Origin: JBCCGG01 sp039029395
Lineage (GTDB): Bacteria > Pseudomonadota > Alphaproteobacteria > Kiloniellales > JAKSDN01
NCBI GenBank assembly: GCA_039029395.1
Contig: JBCCGG010000046.1
Location: 1-48,240, forward strand
Length of the DNA: 48,240 nt
Direction: 5' to 3'
Part shown: positions 32,656 to 41,386 of the stretch, in pieces
Numbering within the stretch: position 1 is the stretch's first letter
How the letters are laid out: each line of letters begins with the position of its first letter
The notes under the pieces: generated by a model
Seen by the model: only the letters and a program-made list of their open reading frames with translations
Told to the model about the DNA's origin: nothing
Databases searched by the model: none
Position numbers and translations under genes: made by a program

Positions 32656-34074
32656 ATGATTGACACTGATCTTTTCGCTGTCATTGCTGTCGTGATAGCC
32701 GGCGCGGAGGTGGTCGGATTGTTGCTCGCGGTCAACGCTGTGATGGGCCGGCGTTCTTCCCAAGGTGCGATCGCCTGGTTCATCGCCCTGATCACGATGC
32801 CACTGGTCACAGTGCCCTGCTACCTGGTGTTCGGCCGCACGCGGTTTCTCGGATACGCCGAGGCCTTGCGCGAGGCCGCCGACCAGGTTGGCGCTCAAGT
32901 TGCCGATTGGCGCGGGCGCATGGCAGCCTTCGCGGTGTCGCCAGACAAGGAACTGGAAGCGGTCGAGGCGGTGGTGCGGCGCTTAGACGATCTGCCCTTC
33001 ACCCGGTTCAACGATGTAGCCCTGCTGATCGATGGTGAAGCGACCTATGACGCCATGATCGAGGCGGTCGAGAGAGCCCGCGCTTACGTGCTGGTACAGT
33101 TTTACATTGTGCGAGACGACGCGGTTGGCCGGCGATTGCGTGACGCCCTGATCGCCCGGGCCCAAGCCGGGGTGAGGGTTAGTTTTCTCTATGATGAGAT
33201 TGGCTGCCTGCAGCTCGCCGCGGGCTTCTTGGGGACTTTGCGCGCCGCTGGCGTCTTGGTCTCCGGCTTTCGCACGACCCGCGGCCTGCGCAACCGCTTT
33301 CAGATCAACTTCCGTAATCACCGGAAACTGCTGATCGTCGACGGCCAGATCGGCTTCATCGGCGGCCATAATTTGGGCGAGGAGTATCTAGAGTATCGGG
33401 ACTGCCATCTCAGGCTCGAAGGCCCAGCGGCCCAGAAAATCCAGTTTGCTTTCCTCAAGGATTGGTATTGGGCGACCCGTCAAGTCCCGGATATCAGCGA
33501 CGAGATCGCGCCCGCCGTGGCAGGCGACGAGACGGTCGCAATCGTCACCACCGGGCCGGCCGACGGCATGGCGAGCTGCAGTGTGCTCTTCACCACCCTG
33601 ATCAACACGGCGCGCCGGCGATTGTGGCTAACCAGCCCTTTCTTCGTCCCCGACGATGCCTTGGTGCGGGCGCTCCAGGCGGCCGCCTTGCGCGGCGTCG
33701 ACGTACGGGTCATCCTGCCTGGCAAGTCGGGCCATTGGGTGGTCGACCTGGCCTCCCACACCTACTATCCGGACATGATCGATGCCGGAGTCCAATTGTT
33801 CCGCTACCGGGAGCGTTTTCTGCACCAGAAGGTTTTGCTGGTTGACGATGGCCTGGCCAGCATCGGCACGGTCAATCTGGACAACCGCTCACTCTATCTG
33901 AACTTCGAGGTGACCGCTTTGGTCGCCGATGAAAAGGTCGCGGGCGAAGTCGACGCCATGTTGCGCCGGGATCTGTCGCGCTGCGAACCGGTCGAGCGCG
34001 CACACTACGACGCAAGGCCGAACTGGTTTCGCGCCGCCACCCGGATCGCCCGCCTGGCCTCGCCGCTGCTTTAG
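32656..34074 (+). CDS. cls: Cardiolipin synthase
   Basis: This 472-residue phospholipase-D-fold membrane enzyme has two N-terminal membrane helices (about 6-28 and 38-57). Two HKD motifs follow: NHRKLLIVDG near residue 221 and LHQKVLLVDD near 389, each followed by the usual GGxN-like and TVNLDNRS segments. It condenses two phosphatidylglycerols to cardiolipin. Length matches ClsA-type enzymes. Start ATG 32656. The 173 bases upstream hold no gene. Its stop overlaps the convergent tyrS stop by 4 bases. Confidence 0.95.
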   Translation: MIDTDLFAVIAVVIAGAEVVGLLLAVNAVMGRRSSQGAIAWFIALITMPLVTVPCYLVFGRTRFLGYAEALREAADQVGAQVADWRGRMAAFAVSPDKELEAVEAVVRRLDDLPFTRFNDVALLIDGEATYDAMIEAVERARAYVLVQFYIVRDDAVGRRLRDALIARAQAGVRVSFLYDEIGCLQLAAGFLGTLRAAGVLVSGFRTTRGLRNRFQINFRNHRKLLIVDGQIGFIGGHNLGEEYLEYRDCHLRLEGPAAQKIQFAFLKDWYWATRQVPDISDEIAPAVAGDETVAIVTTGPADGMASCSVLFTTLINTARRRLWLTSPFFVPDDALVRALQAAALRGVDVRVILPGKSGHWVVDLASHTYYPDMIDAGVQLFRYRERFLHQKVLLVDDGLASIGTVNLDNRSLYLNFEVTALVADEKVAGEVDAMLRRDLSRCEPVERAHYDARPNWFRAATRIARLASPLL

Positions 34075-35324
34075 CTTGCCTTCACCAGGGCGTGGCGCTT
34101 CTTGCCGGCCGATAGCTTGATGACACCCTCTGCGCTCAGGTCATCGCTACTGATGCTTTTCGTCTCGTCCTGAATGACCTGGTCGTTGAGACGCGCGCCG
34201 CCACCCTTGATGAGCCGGCGGGCGGCCCCGTTGCTCTCGGCCAAGCCGGCGCGGGCGAAAAGGGCGTAGGCGGCGACACCAGCGGTCAATTCGGCTGTCG
34301 GCACCTCGATGGTCGGCAAGGCTTCGCCAGTGCCGCCGGCCTCGAAGACCTTCTTGGCCGTGGCCTCGGCTTCCCGGGTTGCCGCATCGCCGTGGCATAG
34401 GCGGGTTGCCTCGCTCGCCAGGATTTTCTTTGCATCGTTGATCTCGGCGCCTTCCAGCCCCTCGAGTCGGGCGATCTCGTTCTCTGGCAGCTCGGTAAAA
34501 TGTCGCAGAAAGCGTCCGACGTCAGCATCTTCCGTGTTGCGCCAGAACTGCCAGTAGTCATAGGCCGATAGCCGCTCCGGATTGAGCCAGACTGCGCCCT
34601 CGGCGGTCTTGCCCATCTTGGCGCCCGATGCCGTGGTGATGAGCGGCGTGGTTAGGCCGTAGAGGCTACGGCCTTCGTGGCGGCGCGCCAGCTCGACGCC
34701 GTTGACGATGTTGCCCCACTGGTCCGAGCCGCCCATTTGCAGCACGCAGTCGTGGCGTCGAGCCAGCTCCAGGAAGTCATAGGCCTGGAGCACCATGTAA
34801 TTGAACTCCAGGAAGGTCAGCGGCTGCTCCCGGTCCAGGCGCAGGCGGACTGAATCGAAAGTCAGCATGCGGTTGATCGTAAAATGCGGGCCGATATCGC
34901 GCAGCAGCTCGATGTATTTGAGTTGGTCGAGCCAATCGGCATTATTGACCATCATTGCATCGGCCGGACCCTCGCCGAACGTCAAGAATTGGCTGAAAAT
35001 CCGCTTGATCGAGTCCATGTTTGCCTGAATCTGCGCCTCGGTCAGCAGCGTGCGCGACTCGTCTTTGCCGGAGGGATCGCCGATTTTCGTGGTGCCTCCG
35101 CCCATCAGGACGATCGGCCTATGACCGCTCTGCTGAAGCCGGCGCAGCAGCATGATCGACACCAGATTGCCCACATGAAGCGAATCGGCCGTGCAGTCGA
35201 ATCCCACGTAAGCCGTGATCGTCCGCTCGGCGGCAAGCGCGTCGAGCGCTTCCAGATGGGTCACCTGGTGGATGTAGCCGCGCGCTTCGAGGCTGCGCAG
35301 GAAATCGGACTTTAAGGCGGACAT
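34071..35324 (-). CDS. tyrS: Tyrosyl-tRNA synthetase
   Basis: This 417-residue class I synthetase starts at ATG 35324; an in-frame extension to 35372 adds 16 doubtful residues. The HIGH-like motif is LHVGN at 49-53 and the KMSKS-like motif KMGKT at 236-240, with the tyrosine pocket around YVGFDCTADS and QMGGSDQWGN (196-205). A C-terminal S4 RNA-binding domain occupies about 350-417. It charges tRNA-Tyr. It diverges from anmK over 85 bases. Confidence 0.97.
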   Translation of the reverse strand: MSALKSDFLRSLEARGYIHQVTHLEALDALAAERTITAYVGFDCTADSLHVGNLVSIMLLRRLQQSGHRPIVLMGGGTTKIGDPSGKDESRTLLTEAQIQANMDSIKRIFSQFLTFGEGPADAMMVNNADWLDQLKYIELLRDIGPHFTINRMLTFDSVRLRLDREQPLTFLEFNYMVLQAYDFLELARRHDCVLQMGGSDQWGNIVNGVELARRHEGRSLYGLTTPLITTASGAKMGKTAEGAVWLNPERLSAYDYWQFWRNTEDADVGRFLRHFTELPENEIARLEGLEGAEINDAKKILASEATRLCHGDAATREAEATAKKVFEAGGTGEALPTIEVPTAELTAGVAAYALFARAGLAESNGAARRLIKGGGARLNDQVIQDETKSISSDDLSAEGVIKLSAGKKRHALVKAS

Positions 35325-35409
35325 GGTGAGATCGGGGCTCGTGAGCTTGCGTTTGGGCGTGGCCAATAACACAATCCCCGGATCACCTCAAACAGGATGC
35401 CGGAGCCAA

Positions 35410-36492
35410 ATGACGGAGCTTCAAGAGCGTTGGGCCATCGGCCTGATGAGCGGCACTTCCCTGGACGGGATCGACGGCGCCTTGATCCTGAGTGACGGCC
35501 GGACGGTAACCCGTACCGGGCCGTCGGCCACGGTTGCCTACGACTCGTCCTTTCGCGCCAGTCTGCGCGCCCAGCTCGGCCGGGACGACCCGGACGGCGA
35601 GGTTGTGCGCGCCTTGACCGAACGCCACGGCGAGATCGTCGCGCGCCTCCTTGCAGCGGCCGACCTGCCGGCGTCGGAGATCGCGGTCGTTGGCTTTCAC
35701 GGCCAGACTCTCTGGCATCGGCCCGAGCAGGGACGAACCTGCCAGATTGGCGACGGCGCCCGCCTGGCCCACCTGACCGGAATTGACGTGGTGTCGGACT
35801 TCCGTAGCCAAGACATGGCGGCAGGCGGCGAGGGCGCCCCCTTCGCGCCGCTCTATCACGCTGCCTTGGCGGCAAAGCAAGCGCGGCCGCTGGCCGTGCT
35901 CAACTTGGGCGGGGTCGGCAACGTCACCTGGATCGGGCCTGGCGAGGACAACCTTCTGGCCTTTGACACCGGGCCCGGCAATGCCTTGATCGACGATTGG
36001 GTGCAGCTCCAGAGCGATCAGACCTGCGATCTGGATGGCCGCTTGGCGGCCAGCGGCCGGGTTGATCAATCGGTTCTGGAGCGAATGCTCCAAGCTCCGT
36101 ACTTCGAGCGTTCGCCGCCAAAGTCGCTCGACCGAGACGACTTCGACGGCTCTGCCGTGGCCAACTTGAGTCTGGCTGACGGCGCGGCGACACTGACCGC
36201 CTTCACTGCGGCGGCCGTGTCCAAGGCCCGGGACCACATGGCGATCCCCCCTGGCCGTTGGCTGGTGACCGGTGGCGGCCGGCGCAATCCGGCACTCATG
36301 GCTGCCTTGTGCGAGCGCCTGGACGCAGCTGTCGATCCGGTGGAGGCGGTTGGCTGGGACGGTGATGCGTTGGAAGCGCAAGCTTTTGCTTATCTTGCGC
36401 TAAGGTCGATTAAGGGCTTGCCACTCTCTCTGCCGGGTACGACCGGTGCCCGCCGGGCAACCACCGGTGGCGTTCTGCACCGGGCTGCCTAA
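35410..36492 (+). CDS. anmK: Anhydro-N-acetylmuramic acid kinase
   Basis: The protein has 360 residues, starting at ATG 35410. It converts 1,6-anhydro-MurNAc from cell-wall recycling to MurNAc-6-phosphate. Hallmarks: the N-terminal GLMSGTSLDGIDGA (11-24, ATP/sugar binding), GFHGQTLWHRP near 95-105, LNLGGVGNVTWIG near 163-175 and DTGPGNALIDDW near 183-194. It is the usual divergent neighbour of tyrS in alphaproteobacteria. Its stop overlaps the convergent hydrolase stop by 4 bases. Confidence 0.95.
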   Translation: MTELQERWAIGLMSGTSLDGIDGALILSDGRTVTRTGPSATVAYDSSFRASLRAQLGRDDPDGEVVRALTERHGEIVARLLAAADLPASEIAVVGFHGQTLWHRPEQGRTCQIGDGARLAHLTGIDVVSDFRSQDMAAGGEGAPFAPLYHAALAAKQARPLAVLNLGGVGNVTWIGPGEDNLLAFDTGPGNALIDDWVQLQSDQTCDLDGRLAASGRVDQSVLERMLQAPYFERSPPKSLDRDDFDGSAVANLSLADGAATLTAFTAAAVSKARDHMAIPPGRWLVTGGGRRNPALMAALCERLDAAVDPVEAVGWDGDALEAQAFAYLALRSIKGLPLSLPGTTGARRATTGGVLHRAA

Positions 36493-37154
36493 GAGGCCTC
36501 GGCGGCGGCCTGTTCGGCTCTCATCACACCGGTTAGGTAATCTTTGACGTTGCTGTCCAGCTCGTCAATGTGGTTTTGATAGAAGTGGTTGGCACCCTTG
36601 ATGATTCGATAGTCGATCTCCAGGTCGCGCTGGTGCCCCAGTTTGTCGACCAGCTTGGCAACCGCCGGCTCCGGTACGATCTCGTCCTGATCGCCCTGGA
36701 TCACCATGCCCGAGGAGGGGCAGGGGGCCAGGAAGCTGAAATCGTACATGTTCGCCGGCGGAGAGATCGAGATGAAGCCGCTGATCTCCGGCCGGCGCAT
36801 CAGGAGCTGCATGCCGATCCAGGCGCCAAAGGAAAAGCCCGCGATCCAACAGGTTGTGGCGTTCTGATTGAAGGTCTGCAGCCAATCGAGCGCGGAAGCG
36901 GCATCGGACAGTTCCCCTTCGCCTCGGTCATAGTCGCCCTGAGAGCGCCCGACACCGCGGAAATTGAAGCGCAGCACCGAAAATCCCTGGCTGACGAAAG
37001 CGTGATAGAGGGTGTAGACCACCTTATTGTTCATGGTGCCCCCATGTTGCGGATGGGGGTGCAGCATCAAGGCAATTGGCGCCGTGTCGCTGCGGTTGTG
37101 CTGATAGCGTCCCTCGAGGCGGCCTTCCGGGCCGTTAAAGATGACATCTGGCAT
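36489..37154 (-). CDS. Small alpha/beta hydrolase
   Basis: The protein has 221 residues. It begins VIFNGPEGRLEGRY, then shows LMLHPHPQHGGTMNNKV (29-45), a conserved start in a family widespread in alphaproteobacteria. The nucleophile Ser lies in GFSFGAWIG (about 105-113), with Asp in GDQDEIVP and His in GANHFYQNH completing the triad. The substrate is unknown; esterase activity is likely. Its promoter region is shared with the divergent cysE operon. Confidence 0.8.
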   Translation of the reverse strand: MPDVIFNGPEGRLEGRYQHNRSDTAPIALMLHPHPQHGGTMNNKVVYTLYHAFVSQGFSVLRFNFRGVGRSQGDYDRGEGELSDAASALDWLQTFNQNATTCWIAGFSFGAWIGMQLLMRRPEISGFISISPPANMYDFSFLAPCPSSGMVIQGDQDEIVPEPAVAKLVDKLGHQRDLEIDYRIIKGANHFYQNHIDELDSNVKDYLTGVMRAEQAAAEAS

Positions 37155-37275
37155 GGTGGCGAACCCTACTCTGCTCCTCGGAGTGATCAGGCCGTAGCCT
37201 TTTCCCCGACTCTTGCCCGATCACAAGTCTTGAGATCACAAGGCTTTGTGGTGGCTTGTTGTGTGTCTTTCGGTT

Positions 37276-37308
37276 ATTCTTGACTGAATTGGTCTGATAT
37301 CCTATATC
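37276..37308 (+). promoter_or_regulatory. Promoter with IscR type-1-like box upstream of cysE-iscR
   Basis: TTGACT (37280-37285) and TATATC (37303-37308) lie 17 bases apart, a near-ideal sigma-70 promoter. The 25 bases at 37276-37300 match the published IscR type-1 consensus (ATASYYGACTRWWWYAGTCRRSTAT) at 21 positions by my count, including GACT-GAATT-GGTC. The box covers the -35 element, as in the E. coli isc promoter. A 10-base palindrome TATCGCGATA (37305-37314) sits on the -10/start region and could be a second operator. IscR is encoded about 0.9 kb downstream, so autoregulation is likely. Confidence 0.6.
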
Positions 37309-37402
37309 GCGATAGGTACGCTCCTGATCATTCAGCCAAGCCGACGGCGAATCTGCCGCGCGCGGCAAAAAGGGGCGGGATCATAGCACGGTGGGCCTGC
37401 AG

Positions 37403-38179
37403 ATGCTCAAGAATCTCAAAGCTGAACTCGATGCTAGCATCGCGCGCGATCCCGCAGCGCGATCCCGTCTAGAAGTGGTGTTGCTCTACCCCGGATTCCA
37501 GTGCGTTATGATACATCGCCTGGCCCACGCCCTGTGGCGCCGAAATTGGCGCCTGTTGGGCCGCTGGATCTCCCAGTTCGGCCGCTGGATCACCGGTATT
37601 GAGATCCATCCGGGCGCCCAGATTGGCAAGCGATTCTTCATCGACCACGGCATGGGTGTGGTGATCGGCGAGACCAGCGAGATTGGCGACGACGTGACGC
37701 TCTATCACGGCGTCACCTTGGGCGGCGTGTCGCCGTCGGAGGACAGCCACGCCCAGCGTGACCAGAAGCGACATCCGACCCTGGAGGATGGCGTGATCGT
37801 TGGCTCCGGCGCCCAGGTGCTGGGCCCGATTAAGGTTGGGCGTTGCGCCCGGGTCGGTGCCAACGCGGTGGTCACCAAGGATGTGGCCGAGTGCGCCACC
37901 ATGGTCGGCATCCCGGCCAAGGCGATTCAGCCGCGCCAGGCCCAGAAGGACGAGGTGCCTCACTTCGTGGCTTACGGCACGCCGACCGGCGACGTCAACG
38001 ATCCGGTCAGCCGGGCCATTGACGGCCTACTCGACGAAGTCCAGCGTCTGCGCGCCCGGGTCAACCAGCTCGAGCAGGTGGGCGCGGGCAACGGCGAGCT
38101 GCAGCAAGGCATCAGCCTCGAGGCGGCCGGCGAGGACGAGGGTGCCGCCCAGCCGGAAAATCCAGCCGGTAAGTGCTGA
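37403..38179 (+). CDS. cysE: Serine O-acetyltransferase
   Basis: This 258-residue enzyme makes O-acetylserine, the cysteine precursor. The C-terminal half is a left-handed beta-helix of hexapeptide repeats: GIEIHPGAQIGKRFFIDHG, VVIGETSEIGDDVTLYHGV and GAQVLGPIKVGRCARVGANA (about 63-150), with the catalytic His in DHGMGVVIGE. ATG 37403 is chosen; GTG 37391 would add four residues. The C-terminus has a helical, Glu-rich tail beyond the usual end. It is first in an operon with iscR and two cysteine desulfurases, linking cysteine supply to Fe-S assembly. Confidence 0.93.
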   Translation: MLKNLKAELDASIARDPAARSRLEVVLLYPGFQCVMIHRLAHALWRRNWRLLGRWISQFGRWITGIEIHPGAQIGKRFFIDHGMGVVIGETSEIGDDVTLYHGVTLGGVSPSEDSHAQRDQKRHPTLEDGVIVGSGAQVLGPIKVGRCARVGANAVVTKDVAECATMVGIPAKAIQPRQAQKDEVPHFVAYGTPTGDVNDPVSRAIDGLLDEVQRLRARVNQLEQVGAGNGELQQGISLEAAGEDEGAAQPENPAGKC

Positions 38180-38198
38180 TCCAAAGGGGAGCAAAGCG

Positions 38199-38666
38199 GT
38201 GAAGCTGAGCACGAAGGGCCGCTACGCGGTGATGGCCCTGGTCGACCTGGCCTCCCAGGGCGCTGATCGCCCGGTGACATTGGCGGAGATCGCCGACCGG
38301 CAGGATATCTCCCTGTCCTATCTTGAGCAGCTCTTTGCCAAGCTGCGACGGGGCGGGCTGGTGACATCTGTGCGCGGACCGGGCGGTGGCTATTTGCTGG
38401 CGCAAAGCGCCGAGGACACTCGGATTTCCGACGTCATCCTAGCGGTCGATCAGCCGACGCCGACGAGCCGCTGTACGCCTGGCCAACCTTTTGGTTGCCG
38501 GGACAACTCGAGCCGCTGTCTCAGTCATGATCTCTGGGAACAGCTAGGCCACCAGATCCTCACCTTCCTCAGCTCGGTGTCGCTCGCCGACGTGGTTGAG
38601 GGCAAGGTCGCCAGCAATGGCGCTCTCTTCCCGCAAAAAACCGGCGCGCCGCTCACCGCGCCGTGA
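38199..38666 (+). CDS. iscR: IscR-type Rrf2-family Fe-S regulator
   Basis: The protein has 155 residues, starting at GTG 38199 behind AGGGGAG (38185-38191). The winged-helix N-terminus MKLSTKGRYAVMALVDLA and recognition region ISLSYLEQLFAKLRRGGLV (37-55), then SVRGPGGGY (57-65), are diagnostic of IscR/Rrf2. Cluster ligands are Cys92, Cys100, Cys107 and His110. E. coli uses Cys92, 98, 104 and His107, so the inter-cysteine spacing here is longer. It represses or activates Fe-S biogenesis depending on cluster load. The stop overlaps the following GTG start. Confidence 0.92.
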   Translation: MKLSTKGRYAVMALVDLASQGADRPVTLAEIADRQDISLSYLEQLFAKLRRGGLVTSVRGPGGGYLLAQSAEDTRISDVILAVDQPTPTSRCTPGQPFGCRDNSSRCLSHDLWEQLGHQILTFLSSVSLADVVEGKVASNGALFPQKTGAPLTAP

Positions 38667-39760
38667 GCCAAGCGGTTTATCTGGATTGTAACGCGACCGC
38701 GCCTCTGCGGCAGGAAGCGGCCGCGCTCATGGTCCAAGTGCTCGAGGAGACCGGCAATGCCTCCTCGGTGCACGGCTTCGGCCGTCGGGCCCGGCAACGG
38801 GTCGAGCGCGCCCGCGAAGAGGTCGCCGCGCTGGTCGCCGCCGAACCGGGGCAAGTCGTCTTCACGAGCGGCGGCACCGAGGCCAACAACTTGGCGCTCA
38901 CGGGAACCGATCGTTCGCGAACCTTGGTTTCCGCCGGCGAGCACCCTTCGGTTCTTCGGGCGAGAGAGGATGCTGAGTTGCTTGCCCTGGGCTCCGATGG
39001 GCTCGTCTCGCTTGAGCCGCTTTCCGACGCGGCCTTGGTATCTGTTCAGATGGCCAACAACGAGACCGGCGTGCTGCAGCCGCTGGACCGGGTCGTGGCC
39101 GCCGCCCATAATGCCGGAGCCCTGGTCCACAGCGATGCGGTCCAGGCCGCCGGAAAAATCCCGATCGATTTCAAAGCGCTCGGGCTCGATCTCATGAGCC
39201 TCTCCGGTCACAAGCTGGGCGGCCCCCAAGGGGCCGGGGCGCTGGTTGTGGCCGAAGGGGTCACACTAAGCCCGGCTTTGCGTGGCGGCGGCCAAGAGCG
39301 CCGGCGCCGGGCTGGCACAGAGAATGTTGCCGCAATCGCCGGTTTTGGCGCCGCGGCCGCCGTGGCCAAGGCAGAGCTCGAAGGCTATCAGGCATTGGCG
39401 AAGCTACGCGACCGGTTAGAGCAGCGCCTGCGGGAGATCGCCCCGGAGGTCGAGATCTTTGGCCTAGAGGCACCCCGTCTTGCCAACACTTCCTGCTTCG
39501 CCGTCCGTGGCCTTGCTGCCGAGACTCAGGTCATGGCGCTCGATCTGGACGGCATCGCAGTCAGTTCCGGCGCGGCTTGCTCCTCCGGCAAGGTCGAGCC
39601 GTCTCACGTATTGCGCGCCATGGGCGTCGAACCGGAGCTGGCCGCCTGCGCCCTTCGAGTCAGCCTCGGGCGCCATAACACGCCCGAGGATATCGAGCGA
39701 TTGCTTGCCTCCTGGACTGCGCACTACAATCGTGGTCGGAAACAGACCTCGGCGGCTTGA
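38663..39760 (+). CDS. Cysteine desulfurase, first of two (NifS-like)
   Basis: This 365-residue PLP enzyme starts at GTG 38663, overlapping the iscR stop, so translation is coupled. The PLP lysine is Lys184 (SLSGHKLGGP) and the sulfur-carrying Cys306 sits in SSGAACSSGKVEP, which lacks the long flexible loop insert of SufS. It is shorter than the next gene's product and only moderately similar to it. It releases sulfur from cysteine as a persulfide. Why a second copy precedes IscS is unclear; it could serve a different acceptor such as thiamine or tRNA thiolation. Confidence 0.93.
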   Translation: MSQAVYLDCNATAPLRQEAAALMVQVLEETGNASSVHGFGRRARQRVERAREEVAALVAAEPGQVVFTSGGTEANNLALTGTDRSRTLVSAGEHPSVLRAREDAELLALGSDGLVSLEPLSDAALVSVQMANNETGVLQPLDRVVAAAHNAGALVHSDAVQAAGKIPIDFKALGLDLMSLSGHKLGGPQGAGALVVAEGVTLSPALRGGGQERRRRAGTENVAAIAGFGAAAAVAKAELEGYQALAKLRDRLEQRLREIAPEVEIFGLEAPRLANTSCFAVRGLAAETQVMALDLDGIAVSSGAACSSGKVEPSHVLRAMGVEPELAACALRVSLGRHNTPEDIERLLASWTAHYNRGRKQTSAA

Positions 39761-39771
39761 AGGAGGGCGCC

Positions 39772-40962
39772 TTGAACTCGATCGATCCGGTTACGGCCAA
39801 GGCCGCCAGCCAGGCGACCGACGGGCTGATTTACTTGGACTATCAAGCCACCACGCCGACCGATCCCCGAGTGGTCGAGGCCATGATGCCGTTCTTCACG
39901 GAGCGCTTCGGCAATCCGGCCAGCATACAGCATGCCACCGGCCAGGATGCCGAGCAGGTAGTGGAGACCGCCCGCGGCGAGATCGCCGAGTTAATCGGCG
40001 CCGAGCCGCGCGAGGTCATATTCACTTCGGGCGCGACCGAGTCAAACAACCTGGCGATTAAGGGTGCGGCGCGCTTCCATCGGGCGAATCGTCCCCACAT
40101 CGTAACGTTGACCACAGAGCATAAGTGCGTGCTGGAAAGCGCCCGGCGGGCCGAGCGGGAGGGCAGCGAGCTCACCATCCTTCCGGTTCAGCCTGACGGC
40201 CTGGTCGACTTGGCGCTGCTGGAGGAGACCATCACCGAGCGCACGGCGGTGGTCTCAATCATGGCGGTCAACAACGAGATCGGCGTGATCCAACCGATCG
40301 AGGAGATCGGAAGCCTCTGCCGGGCCAAGGGCGCTTATTTCCACTGCGACGCGGCGCAAGCGGTCGGCAAGGTGCCGCTCGACGTCGGCGAGGCGTCGAT
40401 CGACCTGCTCAGTATCTCCGGCCACAAGCTCTATGGCCCCAAGGGTATTGGTGCACTCTACGTGCGGCGCCGGCCCCGAGTGCGTCTGCAGGCCATGATG
40501 GATGGCGGCGGACAGGAGCGCGGTCTGCGCTCGGGCACTCTGGCGACGCCGCTGTGCGTCGGCATTGGGGCGGCCTGCCGCATCGCCAAGGCGGAGATGG
40601 CCGAGGAAGCTGCTCGACTGGAGCGCCTGCGCGACCGGCTACTCGCGACCTTGACCGCGCGGCTTGAGGACGTGTGCGTCAATGGCGCTATGGAGCGGCG
40701 TCTGCCCGGCAACCTAAATCTGAGCATTGAAGGGATCGATGCCGAGGCCCTGCTTGCGTCGCTGCCGGGCTTGGCGCTCTCGACCGGCTCGGCCTGCACC
40801 TCGGCGTCGGTCGAGCCGTCCTATGTGCTCAAGGCCTTGGGGCTCAGCAATGAGGCGGCCGGTGCCAGCCTGCGCATCGGCCTCGGCCGCTTCACCACCG
40901 AGGCCGAGGTCGACCGGGCTGCGGAGATGCTGATCGCCCAGGTCTCAAGGCTCAGAAGTTAG
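39772..40962 (+). CDS. iscS: Cysteine desulfurase IscS
   Basis: The protein has 396 residues. The start is TTG 39772, five bases behind a perfect AAGGAGGG site (39760-39767) that itself forms part of an alternative TTG reading from 39757. Lys219 (SISGHKLYGPKG) binds PLP and Cys342 (STGSACTSASVEPSYVLKALG without break is the IscS signature around 339-359) carries the persulfide. The N-terminus YLDYQATTPTDPRVV is classic IscS. It supplies sulfur for Fe-S clusters and tRNA thiolation. It is followed 79 bases later by the ferredoxin gene. Confidence 0.95.
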   Translation: MNSIDPVTAKAASQATDGLIYLDYQATTPTDPRVVEAMMPFFTERFGNPASIQHATGQDAEQVVETARGEIAELIGAEPREVIFTSGATESNNLAIKGAARFHRANRPHIVTLTTEHKCVLESARRAEREGSELTILPVQPDGLVDLALLEETITERTAVVSIMAVNNEIGVIQPIEEIGSLCRAKGAYFHCDAAQAVGKVPLDVGEASIDLLSISGHKLYGPKGIGALYVRRRPRVRLQAMMDGGGQERGLRSGTLATPLCVGIGAACRIAKAEMAEEAARLERLRDRLLATLTARLEDVCVNGAMERRLPGNLNLSIEGIDAEALLASLPGLALSTGSACTSASVEPSYVLKALGLSNEAAGASLRIGLGRFTTEAEVDRAAEMLIAQVSRLRS

Positions 40963-41041
40963 GTCTTTTTAGGGCTCGATTCTTCCTGGCCAAGGCCTTA
41001 TGTAACGGCCCTTCCGCAACGCTTTTGGGAAATTTCAGGCC

Positions 41042-41374
41042 ATGCCCAAGATGGTGTTCATCGAACGGGACGGGACCGCGAGAGAGGTTGAGGCGCCGCT
41101 CGGCCTCTCGGTGCTCGAGATCGCCCACCGCAACGATGTGGATATCGAAGGTGCCTGCGAGGGCTCGCTGGCCTGCTCTACGTGCCATGTTGTGGTCGAC
41201 AATAGCTGGTACGACCGCCTGCCGGAGCCTTCCGAGGACGAGGAGGACATGCTCGACCTGGCATTCGGCTTGACCGCGACCTCGCGCTTGGGCTGCCAGC
41301 TGGTGATCACCCAGGAGCTCGATGGCCTCACCGTGCGCCTGCCGGCGGAAACCCGCAATATGCTGCTGGAATAG
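41042..41374 (+). CDS. fdx: 2Fe-2S ferredoxin, adrenodoxin/ISC type
   Basis: This 110-residue ferredoxin has cluster ligands Cys39, Cys45, Cys48 and Cys85, the C-x5-C-x2-C-x36-C spacing of vertebrate-type ferredoxins that give electrons for cluster assembly by IscS/IscU. The acidic segment PEPSEDEEDMLDLA (61-74) is the usual partner-binding helix. ATG 41042. It lies in the isc-like operon, but with no hscBA before it, unlike the enterobacterial order. Confidence 0.93.
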   Translation: MPKMVFIERDGTAREVEAPLGLSVLEIAHRNDVDIEGACEGSLACSTCHVVVDNSWYDRLPEPSEDEEDMLDLAFGLTATSRLGCQLVITQELDGLTVRLPAETRNMLLE

Positions 41375-41386
41375 GCGGGCACTGTC

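Noticed and set aside
37800..38198. Plus-strand in-frame extension of iscR through cysE
   Set aside because: This frame is an out-of-frame reading of cysE. The GTG at 38199 with AGGGGAG gives a normal-length IscR.
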